64,000 bases of DNA from PMG-095 sp049324695. Its GTDB lineage: Bacteria; Myxococcota_A; Polyangia; Polyangiales; Polyangiaceae. The position numbers were made by a program, and so were the translations under genes. The stretch lies in assembly GCA_049324695.1 (NCBI GenBank), contig JBMOMJ010000055.1, positions 481,120-545,119 on the forward strand, in the 5' to 3' direction. Positions 38,707 through 47,272 of this stretch are shown piece by piece (within the stretch, counting starts at the first letter, position 1; each line of letters begins with the position of its first letter). Below the pieces are notes generated by a model. It had not been told where the DNA came from. It saw only the letters and a list, made by a program, of their open reading frames with translations, and made no database searches.

Positions 38707-39056
38707 ATTGCGGCCAGCTGTCGCAATACGCCAGCCACCCGAGCGCGCTCCGCGGGTTACGAGTCGGGGGTGTGACACCGCGCCTTCATGTGTGATGGCC
38801 TCTTACCCGCCTACCGCACAGCGTCGACCAGTTTTGTCGCAGCGAGTCGCTTCAAGCGAACGCCGAGGCACGACGATTCCGCGTGAAGCCGGAAAAGTGT
38901 GCCGAGGACAGTGGGAAAGCCGGAAAACCCGAGACCGTTCCCACACGCATCACTCCCGAGCATTAAGATTCGCATGAATAAATGGGACTTAGCTAATGGA
39001 ACCGTTGAGAACTTCGATCTCAGCATGTTAGCCTGAGGAGTAGATCGGTCGGGTTC

Positions 39057-41054
39057 ATGTCGAATCGTTGGTTCGAGCCCTCCGTGGCGGGCAACCCCAT
39101 GAGCGCATCGGCACTGTCTTCGACGGTCGCCGATCTCGACGCCGTGCGCGTGGCTGTGCGACAGGTGAGGGCTCACTTCCAGCCCATCGTCGACCTCTTG
39201 GGAGGTACGGTGCTCGGCTACGAAGTTCTGTCGCGAGCGGCGCGCTTTCCCAAAATCGCGGACGCATTCACCTTGGCACGTCGGCACGGCCTCGGTTGGG
39301 ACTTGGAGTTCGCGTGCCGTGCGGCGGCGGTCGCGCAAATCGTGGCGCTCAACGGCCACGCGCGCGGGTTGCGCTTTTTCCTGAACGTGGGTCCTGAGGT
39401 ACTGAGCGATTCGCGCTTCGTTTCTGCCTTCACGGGGAACTCGTTGCGCGCGGCAGGTGTTGATCCGTCTCAGGTGGTGCTGGAGCTCACCGAGCAAGAA
39501 ATGGTGAGCGATCGCAGCCGCTTCACGGAGCTGATTCAGTACTACGCGAGCCAAGGCTTCGAGATCGCCATCGACGACTTCGGTGTCGGCCACTCGAGTT
39601 TGGTGACGTTGGTGAGCTGCACCCCCCACTTCTTGAAGCTCGACCTCGAACTGGTGCGAGACATCCACACCGATGCGTATCGTCAACGTTTGGTGCGCTC
39701 GCTCGTGGGCTTTGCAGCCAACGTGGACGCCAAGTTGGTCGCCGAAGGCGTGGAGAGCTGGGAAGAGCTAGAAGTGCTGGTGCGCCTAGGGGTGCGCTAC
39801 GCACAAGGCTTCTTGTTTGCGAAGCCCGCGGAGCATCTGCAAGCGCTCGAGGCAGAGCAACGAAGCTCACTGCGCAAGCTCATGCGCCGGGAAGATGCAT
39901 GGCATTGTGAGCTAGGCGAATGTATCGCGCAGCTCGTTACGAACTCGCCCAGCGTCAGCATCGGTGGCCTCAGCTGTGGTGATCTGGTTCAAGCTTATCG
40001 ACGCCAGCCCGCGCTCGACGAAATGGTCGTGCTCGACCTCGATGAGCGTCCCGTGGGGCTCGTCACGCGCCAGCACTTCTTCGAAAAGGTGCGCTGCCCG
40101 AACGCCGCCGTGGTCGATTCCCTGTTCGTCCACGAAATCGCCAAGCCGCACTTCTTGATGGTGGAGTCATCGACTCCGGTCACCAGCCTCTCGCGCCTAG
40201 CCATGGAGCGCAAACGCGCCGATCTTTACGATCCCGTCGTGGTGGTGAGTGCGGAGGGCAAGTACGTGGGCGCCGTGACCATCCGCAAACTCCTGATGCG
40301 GTCCGCGGAACTCGAGGTCGAGTCGGCAGAGGGCGCAAATCCGCTCACGGGTTTGCCGGGCAACCGCGCCGTGTTGTGCTGGCTCACGAGCGTGCTCTCG
40401 CGTCCCGAGTTCACCATCGTGTACGCCGATCTCGATCGCTTGAAGGAGTTCAACGAGTCGTACGGCTTCGTCGTCGGCGACGAGTTGATACGCACTGCCG
40501 CCAAAGTTCTCGCTGCCGGAGCCGCCGAGCTCGGCGACGCACGCCTCGGTCACCTCGGGGGTGATGATTTCGTTTTGGTGTGCACCGGCCAGTGCGATAC
40601 CGAAATATTGAATTGGATATGCGCTGAGTTCGATCGTGAGAAACGCAAGCTCTTTCGCGGTCGCCACCTCGCCCGCGGCGAATTTCACACCACCGACCGC
40701 CAAGGCCGGGAGGTTTGGGTGCCTCTCACCACGTTGAGCTTGGCCGCGATCGACGCACACAAGCTGTCCGCCGACGTCCACCCAGCCCTCCTCTTCCAGA
40801 TTGCGGCGTCACTGAAGACGAAGGCAAAGCAAGAGACCAGCCAGCAACGCCGCAGCCTCGTACTGTTCGAGCGGCGCAGCTACCCGGCGACCCGCGCGCC
40901 CAGTATCGACGGCCCCGCGAGTAACCGCCCCGCGAGTGACGGCTCCGCGAGTGACCGCGCCGCGAGCGACGGTCCCGCGAGCGACGGCCCCGCGAGCGGA
41001 GAGTGCTCACCAGGCACCGGCGATTCCGCGCGGACTGCCGAAAACCAAGCCTGA
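39057..41054 (+). CDS. EAL-CBS-GGDEF cyclic-di-GMP signalling protein
   Basis: 665 residues. EAL domain about 36-270 keeps the ExLxR signature (EVLSR 56-60), FLNVGPEVL, LELTEQE, AIDDFGVGHSSL, LKLDLELV and VAEGVES, so phosphodiesterase activity is plausible. A CBS-pair region (about 285-440) may sense adenylates. GGDEF domain about 450-600 has NPLTGLPGNRA, YADLDRLKEFN, but the active loop is GGDDF (near 500) rather than GG(D/E)EF, so cyclase activity is doubtful. The tail (from about 620) is a repeat of PAS(D/N)(G/R) encoded by a 15-bp minisatellite. Soluble, cytoplasmic. Confidence 0.93.
   Translation: MSNRWFEPSVAGNPMSASALSSTVADLDAVRVAVRQVRAHFQPIVDLLGGTVLGYEVLSRAARFPKIADAFTLARRHGLGWDLEFACRAAAVAQIVALNGHARGLRFFLNVGPEVLSDSRFVSAFTGNSLRAAGVDPSQVVLELTEQEMVSDRSRFTELIQYYASQGFEIAIDDFGVGHSSLVTLVSCTPHFLKLDLELVRDIHTDAYRQRLVRSLVGFAANVDAKLVAEGVESWEELEVLVRLGVRYAQGFLFAKPAEHLQALEAEQRSSLRKLMRREDAWHCELGECIAQLVTNSPSVSIGGLSCGDLVQAYRRQPALDEMVVLDLDERPVGLVTRQHFFEKVRCPNAAVVDSLFVHEIAKPHFLMVESSTPVTSLSRLAMERKRADLYDPVVVVSAEGKYVGAVTIRKLLMRSAELEVESAEGANPLTGLPGNRAVLCWLTSVLSRPEFTIVYADLDRLKEFNESYGFVVGDELIRTAAKVLAAGAAELGDARLGHLGGDDFVLVCTGQCDTEILNWICAEFDREKRKLFRGRHLARGEFHTTDRQGREVWVPLTTLSLAAIDAHKLSADVHPALLFQIAASLKTKAKQETSQQRRSLVLFERRSYPATRAPSIDGPASNRPASDGSASDRAASDGPASDGPASGECSPGTGDSARTAENQA
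40915..41010 (+). repeat. 15-bp in-frame minisatellite in the EAL gene tail
   Basis: About six copies of a 15-bp unit (CCCGCGAGTGACGGC-like) encode the degenerate pentapeptide GPASD/RPASN at the protein's C-terminus. All copies are in frame. Confidence 0.85.
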
Positions 41055-41342
41055 TTCTCACGCGACGTGGCGCGCCAAATCACGCGAACTAGCCACACCA
41101 GTCGCCGCGCAAAGTATCAAACAAGTACTCACGCGAAATAGCCACGCCCAACCACGCGAAATAGCCACGCCAAATGACCACGCGAGTGGAATGCGTGCGC
41201 TCCTCACGCCGCGCTACACAAACAACCGACGAAGCGCTACCGTGGTCGGGTGCGGGCTCCAAGGTTGAAGAGGCTTTAGAGGACTTAGAACACTTATTTT
41301 GCCTGCTCAATCCACGGAAGCCGACTCTCTTAGGAGTGGGTC
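41055..41342 (+). repeat. short repeats CACGCGAA(A/C)TAGCCAC after the EAL gene
   Basis: 288 bp between the EAL gene and the lipoprotein gene. At least four copies of a CACGCGAAATAGCCACGCC-like unit (about 23-26 bp, one interrupted) lie at 41055-41195. The remaining stretch 41196-41342 has no repeat and ends with AGGAG before ATG 41343. Confidence 0.7.
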
Positions 41343-42443
41343 ATGAGCAAGTCGCGTCAGGTTTGGGAACGGGGGAGCGAACGGCTGCAGCAACGGGAGA
41401 AGCGGCGCAAGGCACGCCGAGGCATTGCTCTGCTAGCCGTCGGCGCAATGCCAATCGCGAGTGCGTGGGTGAGTGGATGCGGCGGCCAGAGCGGCGACGA
41501 TCTCGTGGGCGCTCACAACATGGGAGGCGCGCTGGCCAAAGGCGGAGCCAGCGCTAACAGCGGCAGCGGAAACGCCGGCCGCGGCGGAACTAACGCCTCA
41601 AGAGGCGGACAACCCAACGGGGTTGGCGGCAATCTCGGCGGCTTCGCCGGTGCAACTGCTGGCGACAACGCTGGAGGTCAAGCTCAGGCCGGAGCCGGTG
41701 GCCACCTCCTCAGCGGTGGCGCGGGTTCAGGCGGTCGCTCCACAATCGCTGGCGGCACCACAGCCAGCGGTGGCCGCGCTGCCGGTGGCACTGCGGGTAC
41801 CGGCGGAACCAAACCCACCGGTGGAAGCTCAGGCGCTCCCTCCGGCGGCACCTCGAACGGCGGCACCACCAACGGCGGAACATCAGCGGGCGGCAATACC
41901 GCAGGCGGCACAGCCGGCACGTCGAGCGGCGGCACAGCAAGCGGCGGCACCTCGAGCGGCGGCATAGCAAGCGGCGGCACCGCAAGCGGCGGCACCTCCT
42001 CAGGAGGCACGTCGAGCGGCGGTACAGCAGCCGGCGGCACTGCGAGTGGCGGCACTTCCACGGGAGGCACCGCGAGCGGCGGCACCGCTGGTGTCGCGGG
42101 CCACGCAGGCAGCGGCGGCACCAACACCGCAGTCTGCAACTCACTCGCCAACTCCATGAACCAGGCACGCCAAGCCGCTATCGCGTGCGACCCCATCTAC
42201 GATGACGCCTGCACCGGCTTCGTCGAAGACCAATGCGACTGCACCGTCGCCGTCGATCTCCCAGACTCGAGTGAGACACGCGCTTATCGCGAAGCCGTTG
42301 CAGCCTTCCTCGCCAAGTGCATCCCCGCATGCACCGCGATCATCTGCCCGCGCTACACACAGGCCAAATGCCTACCCGCAACTGGCGGCGGGTACACCTG
42401 CGTCGGCGTCCCTGCGACCGGTGGTACCGGCAACGGCGGCTAG
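41343..42443 (+). CDS. Gly/Thr/Ser-repeat lipoprotein
   Basis: 366 residues, AGGAG 5-10 nt upstream. A basic N-terminus (RQQREKRRKARRG) and hydrophobic segment end in the lipobox VSGCGG. Residues about 50-255 are a low-complexity GGTASGGTSSGGT repeat, typical of myxobacterial surface lipoproteins. A globular Cys-containing C-terminal domain follows (about eight Cys; CDPIYDDACTGFVEDQCDC, CPRYTQAKCLP) and the protein ends in another GGTGNGG. The repeat probably forms a flexible stalk displaying the disulfide-bonded domain. Specific function unknown. Confidence 0.85.
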   Translation: MSKSRQVWERGSERLQQREKRRKARRGIALLAVGAMPIASAWVSGCGGQSGDDLVGAHNMGGALAKGGASANSGSGNAGRGGTNASRGGQPNGVGGNLGGFAGATAGDNAGGQAQAGAGGHLLSGGAGSGGRSTIAGGTTASGGRAAGGTAGTGGTKPTGGSSGAPSGGTSNGGTTNGGTSAGGNTAGGTAGTSSGGTASGGTSSGGIASGGTASGGTSSGGTSSGGTAAGGTASGGTSTGGTASGGTAGVAGHAGSGGTNTAVCNSLANSMNQARQAAIACDPIYDDACTGFVEDQCDCTVAVDLPDSSETRAYREAVAAFLAKCIPACTAIICPRYTQAKCLPATGGGYTCVGVPATGGTGNGG

Positions 42444-42577
42444 CCGGCATCGCCCCGAAGCGCCGGCCCGGCCCTGCAACCCAGCACCTTCGTCCGCAAC
42501 GAATCCCCACAATACAAGCGCGATTCGTGCGTGCGGTTGCGTAACGGCCGCGCGAGAAATACAACAGCGCCCCCAAC

Positions 42578-42651
42578 GTCCCCGTAGCTCAGCTGGATAG
42601 AGCAGGTGCTTCCTAAGCACAAGGTCGCAAGTTCAAATCTTGCCGGGGACG
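42578..42651 (+). tRNA. tRNA-Arg (anticodon CCT)
   Basis: A complete cloverleaf: acceptor GTCCCCG pairs with CGGGGAC, D-arm GCTC/GAGC, anticodon loop TTCCTAA with CCT at 42612-42614, T-arm GCAAG-TTCAAAT-CTTGC. The anticodon stem has one G-A mismatch at its outer pair. No CCA is encoded. It reads AGG codons. Confidence 0.95.
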
Positions 42652-42731
42652 CCGAGAGAAAGCCTATCCGAAGGGCAAGCCAGTCGGATCGATGTGAGTG
42701 GCGGCGAGAGCATCATCCGTCATGCTTGCTG

Positions 42732-43175
42732 TCACCGAGCAGCACGGCGCGGGCCGCGGGACTTCTCACTCGCGACAACTCCTGAGGAACGCGACGGTCG
42801 GTCACTTCCTGTTGGACCTAGCGGAGGCGGAGGCGGAGGTGGAGGCGGTTTTTCCTCGTTCTCGTCGTCGTCGCTTACTAAGGCCGTTACGATGCGCTTT
42901 GCGAGGCGATCACGTGCATTCCGATATTCGTCATGCTTGATGACGCCGACGAACAGGAGCCCGCGGAGCCATGCGATACGAAAATGGAGAAACGCGAACT
43001 TGGCTGCCGCTTCACACACTGTCCCAACCATCGAACCAATGGCTGCCGCGAGCCCCACGTGGGCAGCTCCGAGCTCCACGCCGAAATACTTCTTGGAGGC
43101 CCAACGGACGATGATGACGGAGATCACGGCCCAGGTCGTGAATGGAGCGATCCGGCGCGGCAGGTGCCTTCTCAT
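42732..43175 (-). CDS. small membrane protein with SHOCT-like segment and poly-Pro tail
   Basis: 147 residues. One or two hydrophobic helices (TTWAVISVIIVRW; VGLAAAIGSMVGTV) are followed by LLFVGVIKHDEYRNARDRLAKRI, which resembles a SHOCT-type oligomerisation segment. An acidic stretch (SDDDENEE), nine prolines and a Ser/Arg tail end the protein. It starts 15 bp after the gene at 43191 and probably shares its transcript. The ribosome-binding site is weak. Function unknown. Confidence 0.55.
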   Translation of the reverse strand: MRRHLPRRIAPFTTWAVISVIIVRWASKKYFGVELGAAHVGLAAAIGSMVGTVCEAAAKFAFLHFRIAWLRGLLFVGVIKHDEYRNARDRLAKRIVTALVSDDDENEEKPPPPPPPPPLGPTGSDRPSRSSGVVASEKSRGPRRAAR

Positions 43176-43190
43176 CGCTGGCGATTATCT

Positions 43191-43562
43191 TCAGAGTTGA
43201 GACGGAACGGGCGGATCGTCTGAAGGTGCTCTGAAGGCCAGCCCCTCGATGCAGAGCGCGGCAACTACTAACGCGAGAGCTGCAATCGAAGCATGCATGG
43301 ATATGAGAAAGAAGAACGTTGCGATTAAGGCTGCGACGCGAAACGGGCTTGGGCCCATATTGGTGACCATGCTCCAAAATGGCGTATGGGACGACAGCTC
43401 GCGCTTCCTGGCTACGCCGCTCTCGTCGCTGCGCGGAGGCGCGTCCGACCAATAGACCGCGGCATCCTCCGTGGAGGTATAGCCGTCCTCAGCGTGGTCC
43501 CCTTCAACTTCAAGCGGGCGACTGTGCTCGCCGGATCGGTCCATTGCCCCTTGGCTGTTCAT
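43191..43562 (-). CDS. small membrane protein
   Basis: 123 residues from ATG 43560-43562, preceded by GGAGGG at about 7-nt spacing, a strong ribosome-binding site. The first 60 residues are polar and acidic; then two hydrophobic segments (FRVAALIATFFFLISMHAS and IAALALVVAALCIEGLAF) form a likely hairpin. Nothing matched a known family. Together with the next gene it makes a two-gene membrane module beside tRNA-Arg in a stretch of lower GC. Confidence 0.6.
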   Translation of the reverse strand: MNSQGAMDRSGEHSRPLEVEGDHAEDGYTSTEDAAVYWSDAPPRSDESGVARKRELSSHTPFWSMVTNMGPSPFRVAALIATFFFLISMHASIAALALVVAALCIEGLAFRAPSDDPPVPSQL

Positions 43563-44052
43563 CGTCGTTCCCTCCGTGGAGCCCGGAGGCCTCCGCCGCC
43601 CTCGGGTCTTTACCGAAGCCGGAGGTTCCCGTGTTCCCTTGCGATGTGACAATTAGAACAGACTCCTTTGGAGCAGCAATGGTAAATCTTTACTTAGAAC
43701 TATCGAGTTGGCGGCTAACAACTATCGTGTTGGCTTGTCCCATTGTTTCGATACGAAGCGAAGTAACGGTCGGGCCAGCCGCCTGCATAAGTGTGGATAG
43801 GAAGCACATTCTGCGCCACGCGTTGAAGCTCTGATTTACGCGCCAATTACGCCGAATATGACGCCCTGGTGGGCGCATGAAATGCGCAAGTGAGGCAAGC
43901 CCTTCACGACAAGTTGCGCAATTCTCGCGGTCTGCAAGTGCATCCGGCGGAAAGCGTCCGCGCGAGTTCTGCTTGCCGCCAGTGACATGCGCTGACGAGG
44001 CTGGTCGGCACTCGCGTACCAAACGAAGTGAGCGTCAGCATGTGCCGCCCCA
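43563..44052. other. lower-GC intergenic region
   Basis: 490 bp with visibly lower GC than the flanks. No convincing gene, RNA or repeat was found; an open frame at 43690-44022 on the minus strand lacks a ribosome-binding site and recognisable content. Confidence 0.5.
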
Positions 44053-44616
44053 CTATTGCGGCACTTCGACGTCTGCCGATGCTTGATGGCAGGTCGGGCC
44101 GCATTCGGGGCCGTTGGGTTGGGTGATTGAGTATTGGAGGGTGAGGTTGCGATTGATGATCTCGGCGTCGTCGCGGCGAATGATGACAGCGATGTCTTTG
44201 GGTGTGCCGAGAACTGTGGCCTGCAGCACGTAGCGCCCGGGGATTGGAGTGCAGCTTTGGCTGACGCTGTCGCCGTTGCGAGTGGTTTGGCACTTGCTGT
44301 CTTGAAAGAACTGGACGCCGGCGTAGCCGATGTCGGGAGCGCATGGGATGGCATGGCTGGATCCGCTCATCGGTAGAGCATCGGGAACGGTGAATTGGCA
44401 GGCGTGTTGGACGCCGTCGTAGGTGAGGACGAGGGCGTAGGAGCCTGTCGACCACGGCGTGTCCGCGGGAGTGCGGAAGCTGAGGATGGCTTCGTCGCCG
44501 CAACCGATTTCAGTGCAGGCTCCGCCAATGCCGGAGCAGGCGTAGAGGTTGAGGCCGCTGGCGCAGAGGCTGAAGGCGGCGAAGGAAAGGAGGATGGCTT
44601 TCTTCAGCAGTTTCAT
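44053..44616 (-). CDS. Cys-rich secreted or lipoprotein
   Basis: 187 residues. The N-terminus MKLLKKAILLSFAAFSLCAS is a signal peptide; LNLYAC at residue 27 could be a lipobox. The mature protein has about ten cysteines and beta-type segments (YALVLTYDGVQHACQFTV, RYVLQATVLGTPKDIAVII), suggesting a small disulfide-stabilised beta sandwich. It is divergent from yicI. No family recognised. Confidence 0.75.
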   Translation of the reverse strand: MKLLKKAILLSFAAFSLCASGLNLYACSGIGGACTEIGCGDEAILSFRTPADTPWSTGSYALVLTYDGVQHACQFTVPDALPMSGSSHAIPCAPDIGYAGVQFFQDSKCQTTRNGDSVSQSCTPIPGRYVLQATVLGTPKDIAVIIRRDDAEIINRNLTLQYSITQPNGPECGPTCHQASADVEVPQ

Positions 44617-44738
44617 GTTCTTTGCCCTAGGTTAAGGTGCTTGCCCAATTCGGTGGACCAATTCTGTTGGGGAGGGGACCACGCGAAAACCCCGCGAACG
44701 AGTGTAGGGTACGCGCCTTTCGTCGTGCGGAGAAGGCC

Positions 44739-47165
44739 ATGAGATTTGGTGACGGCGCTTGGAGAATGGTGCCGGGTGTGAACCCGAGTTACCTGTCACG
44801 AGTGGACGCTGTGAGGGTGGAGGCGCGCGAGGTGGCGCTGGATGTGTCGAGTCGGGTGGAGAAGCAGCGCTGGGACACGTTGTTCGGGCACATGTTCACG
44901 CTGTCGCTGAGCTCTCCGGCGGAGAATGTGGTGCGTGTGCGGGTGACGCATCACAAGGGGCGGAAGCGTTTAGGGCCAGACTATGTGTTGAGGAATGCTG
45001 AGCCGCAGGCGTTGGAGGTGAGCGACGCGGGTGCGGCGGGCGCTGCGAGTGCGGCCGGCGCTGCGGGCGCTGCGGGTGCGGCGGGCGCTGCGGGTGCGGC
45101 GGGCGCGGCCGGTGGCGAAGTTTCGTTTACGGTGGGGCGCCTGAAGGTGGTGGTGCAGAAGGAACCGTTCACGTTGCGTTTCGTGGATGCGGTGAGCGGC
45201 GAGGTGATTACGTCGAGCCCGTTCAAAGCGTGTGGCTTGATGCAAAAGGATGGCGCGCTGTATGTGCGTGAGCAGCTGACGTTGCGGCCCGGTGAGTTGG
45301 TTTATGGGTTGGGTGAGCGCTTTCAAGCGTTGATGCGCAATGGGCAGAGCGTCGACATGTGGAATGACGATTGCGGCACGTGCTCCGATAAAGGCTACAA
45401 GGACGTGCCGTTTTTCATGACGAATAAGGGCTACGGTGTGTTCGTGAATTCGTCGGCGCGGGTATCGTTCGAGATTGGCACGGAGCAGGTAGCGCGCGCG
45501 CAGTTTTCGGTGCCTGGCGAGGATTTGGATTATTTCCTGTTTTATGGGCCTTCGCCGAAAGAGGTGCTGACGCGTTATGGTGCGCTGACGGGCCGCCCTG
45601 CGCTGCCGCCAGCGTGGTCGTTTGGTCTGTGGCTGACCACGTCTTTCGTCACGAATTATGACGAGGGGACGGTGAACGATTTCGTGAGTGGTATGCGCGA
45701 GCGGAAGTTGCCGCTGCATGTGTTCCACTTCGACTGCTTCTGGATGAAGGCGCACCATTGGGTGAACTTTCGTTGGGACGAGGACACGTTTCCGGATCCC
45801 GAAGGCATGCTGGCGCGGTTGAAAGCGCAAGGGCTCAAGATTTGTGTGTGGATCAATCCCTATATCGGGGAACGCTCGCACCTTTTCGAGGAAGGCGCGG
45901 CGCACGGGTTTTTGTTGAAGCGGCCGAACGGCGACGTGCACCAGGTGCCGACTTGGCAAGCTGGAATGGCAATCGTTGATTTCACCAATCCACATGCGCG
46001 CGCTTGGTACCAGGCAGAGCTGCGGCGCTTGCTGCGGCAGGGCGTAGACGCATTCAAAACCGATTTCGGCGAGCTGATTCCGACCGACGTGGTCTATCAC
46101 GACGGCGCGGATCCGGAGCGGATGCACAATTATTACACCTATCTCTACAATAAGGCCGTGTTCGATGTGCTGAGCGAAGAGCGCGGGCGAGGTGAGGCGC
46201 TGGTATTCGCGCGTTCGGCGACGGCCACGTGCCAGCAGTTTCCAGTGCATTGGGGCGGCGACTGTTACGGCACTTTCGAGTCGATGGCGGAGAGCCTACG
46301 CGGAGGGCTCTCGCTCACTTTGTGTGGTTTTGGGTTTTGGAGTCACGATATCGGTGGTTTCGAGAGCACGGCGCCTAGCGGCGTGTACAAGCGCTGGATC
46401 GCGTTCGGGTTGCTCTCGTCGCACAGCCGCCTGCATGGCAATTCGTCGTATCGAGTTCCCTGGTTGTACGATGAAGAGGCGGTCGATGTGTTACGCCTTT
46501 TCACGCGCTTGAAGTGCCGCTTGATGCCGTATTTGATGCGCGCGGCGGTGGACGCGTACGAACGCAGCATTCCGGTGATGCGCGCGATGCTGTTGGAATA
46601 CCCGAACGACCCGGCGTGCCACACACTCGACCGCCAATACTTCCTTGGAGACGATTTGCTGGTTGCGCCGGTGTTTCACGACAGCGAGGCAGAGTACTAC
46701 TTGCCTGAAGGCGAATGGACGCACCTGCTCACTGGCGAAGTGCGAACCGGTAGTCGCTGGCAGCGCGACAAGCTCGGCTTCTTGGAGATGCCGCTCTGGA
46801 TTCGTCCGGGCGGAATCATCGCACTCGGGCCCGAAGTCGAGGCCGTCGACTACGACTACTCGTCGCGCGTACGGCTCGTGTGCGGGCGTTTTGGTGAGGC
46901 GAGCGACCGCGAGCTAGAGCTCGTCGATACACACGGTCGCGCTCTCGAAAGCTTTCACGTCGTTCAGCAGGGGCGCTCGTTGATGATCACGAACCGCGAC
47001 GGTCGCCATGATTACGAGGTCCACCTGCCTTGGGCGAAGGAGCTCGTACGGGTCGAGCGCGGTGAAGCAGTGCGGTTCGAGTCAGGCGCGGAACGCCTTC
47101 CGGCGGACACGGGAGGAGTCTTGGTCCAAGCGCGAGGAAACCCGCTGCGCATCGAGTGGCAATAG
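44739..47165 (+). CDS. yicI: GH31 alpha-xylosidase
   Basis: 808 residues from ATG 44739, with GGAG upstream. It matches YicI closely: nucleophile in FKTDFGE (Asp442), acid/base in FWSHDIGGFES (Asp537), FGLLSSHSRLHG, LKCRLMPYL and DRQYFLGDDLLVAPVF. It releases alpha-xylose (or alpha-glucose) from oligosaccharides such as isoprimeverose in the cytoplasm; no signal peptide. An Ala-Ala-Gly repeat of about 28 residues (near 97-125) interrupts the N-terminal beta domain. Coding uses GCG/GTG/TTG heavily in its first two thirds, unlike proA and neighbours at 62 kb. Confidence 0.95.
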   Translation: MRFGDGAWRMVPGVNPSYLSRVDAVRVEAREVALDVSSRVEKQRWDTLFGHMFTLSLSSPAENVVRVRVTHHKGRKRLGPDYVLRNAEPQALEVSDAGAAGAASAAGAAGAAGAAGAAGAAGAAGGEVSFTVGRLKVVVQKEPFTLRFVDAVSGEVITSSPFKACGLMQKDGALYVREQLTLRPGELVYGLGERFQALMRNGQSVDMWNDDCGTCSDKGYKDVPFFMTNKGYGVFVNSSARVSFEIGTEQVARAQFSVPGEDLDYFLFYGPSPKEVLTRYGALTGRPALPPAWSFGLWLTTSFVTNYDEGTVNDFVSGMRERKLPLHVFHFDCFWMKAHHWVNFRWDEDTFPDPEGMLARLKAQGLKICVWINPYIGERSHLFEEGAAHGFLLKRPNGDVHQVPTWQAGMAIVDFTNPHARAWYQAELRRLLRQGVDAFKTDFGELIPTDVVYHDGADPERMHNYYTYLYNKAVFDVLSEERGRGEALVFARSATATCQQFPVHWGGDCYGTFESMAESLRGGLSLTLCGFGFWSHDIGGFESTAPSGVYKRWIAFGLLSSHSRLHGNSSYRVPWLYDEEAVDVLRLFTRLKCRLMPYLMRAAVDAYERSIPVMRAMLLEYPNDPACHTLDRQYFLGDDLLVAPVFHDSEAEYYLPEGEWTHLLTGEVRTGSRWQRDKLGFLEMPLWIRPGGIIALGPEVEAVDYDYSSRVRLVCGRFGEASDRELELVDTHGRALESFHVVQQGRSLMITNRDGRHDYEVHLPWAKELVRVERGEAVRFESGAERLPADTGGVLVQARGNPLRIEWQ
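45027..45115 (+). repeat. in-frame GCGGGYGCKGCG microsatellite in yicI
   Basis: About ten units of a 9-bp motif (GCG/GCT-GCG/GCC-GGC/GGT) encode an AAG tract. It lies between two structured beta segments of the N-terminal domain. Confidence 0.85.
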
Positions 47166-47197
47166 CTATAGGGATCGGACGGTCGAGGTCTGTTGGC

Positions 47198-47272
47198 GTC
47201 AGATGGTCGGAACCATGCTGCCGTCAGCTGGTCGAGACCTGCTCACGTCAGATGGTGGGGACCATGCTGTGC
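47198..47272 (+). repeat. three 24-25-bp tandem units overlapping a gene end
   Basis: GTCAG(A/C)TGGTCG... units start at 47198, 47223 and 47247. Units 1 and 3 contain a hairpin ATGGT-N4-ACCAT. The third unit covers the stop codon (TCA 47248-47250) of the minus-strand gene. Confidence 0.75.

Noticed and set aside
41684..42196. Pro/Val-rich minus-strand frame
   Set aside because: Antisense of the GGT repeat of the lipoprotein gene.
42640..43200. Plus-strand frame opposite the two small membrane genes
   Set aside because: Its content (poly-Gly, Ser runs) is the complement of the poly-Pro tail; the minus-strand genes have hydrophobic helices and one has a good ribosome-binding site.
43690..44022. 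110-residue minus-strand frame in the lower-GC gap
   Set aside because: No ribosome-binding site, no recognisable domain, and the gap is poorly coding in all frames.
44970..46250. 426-residue minus-strand frame inside yicI
   Set aside because: Antisense shadow of a strongly conserved xylosidase; high GC with few stops explains it.
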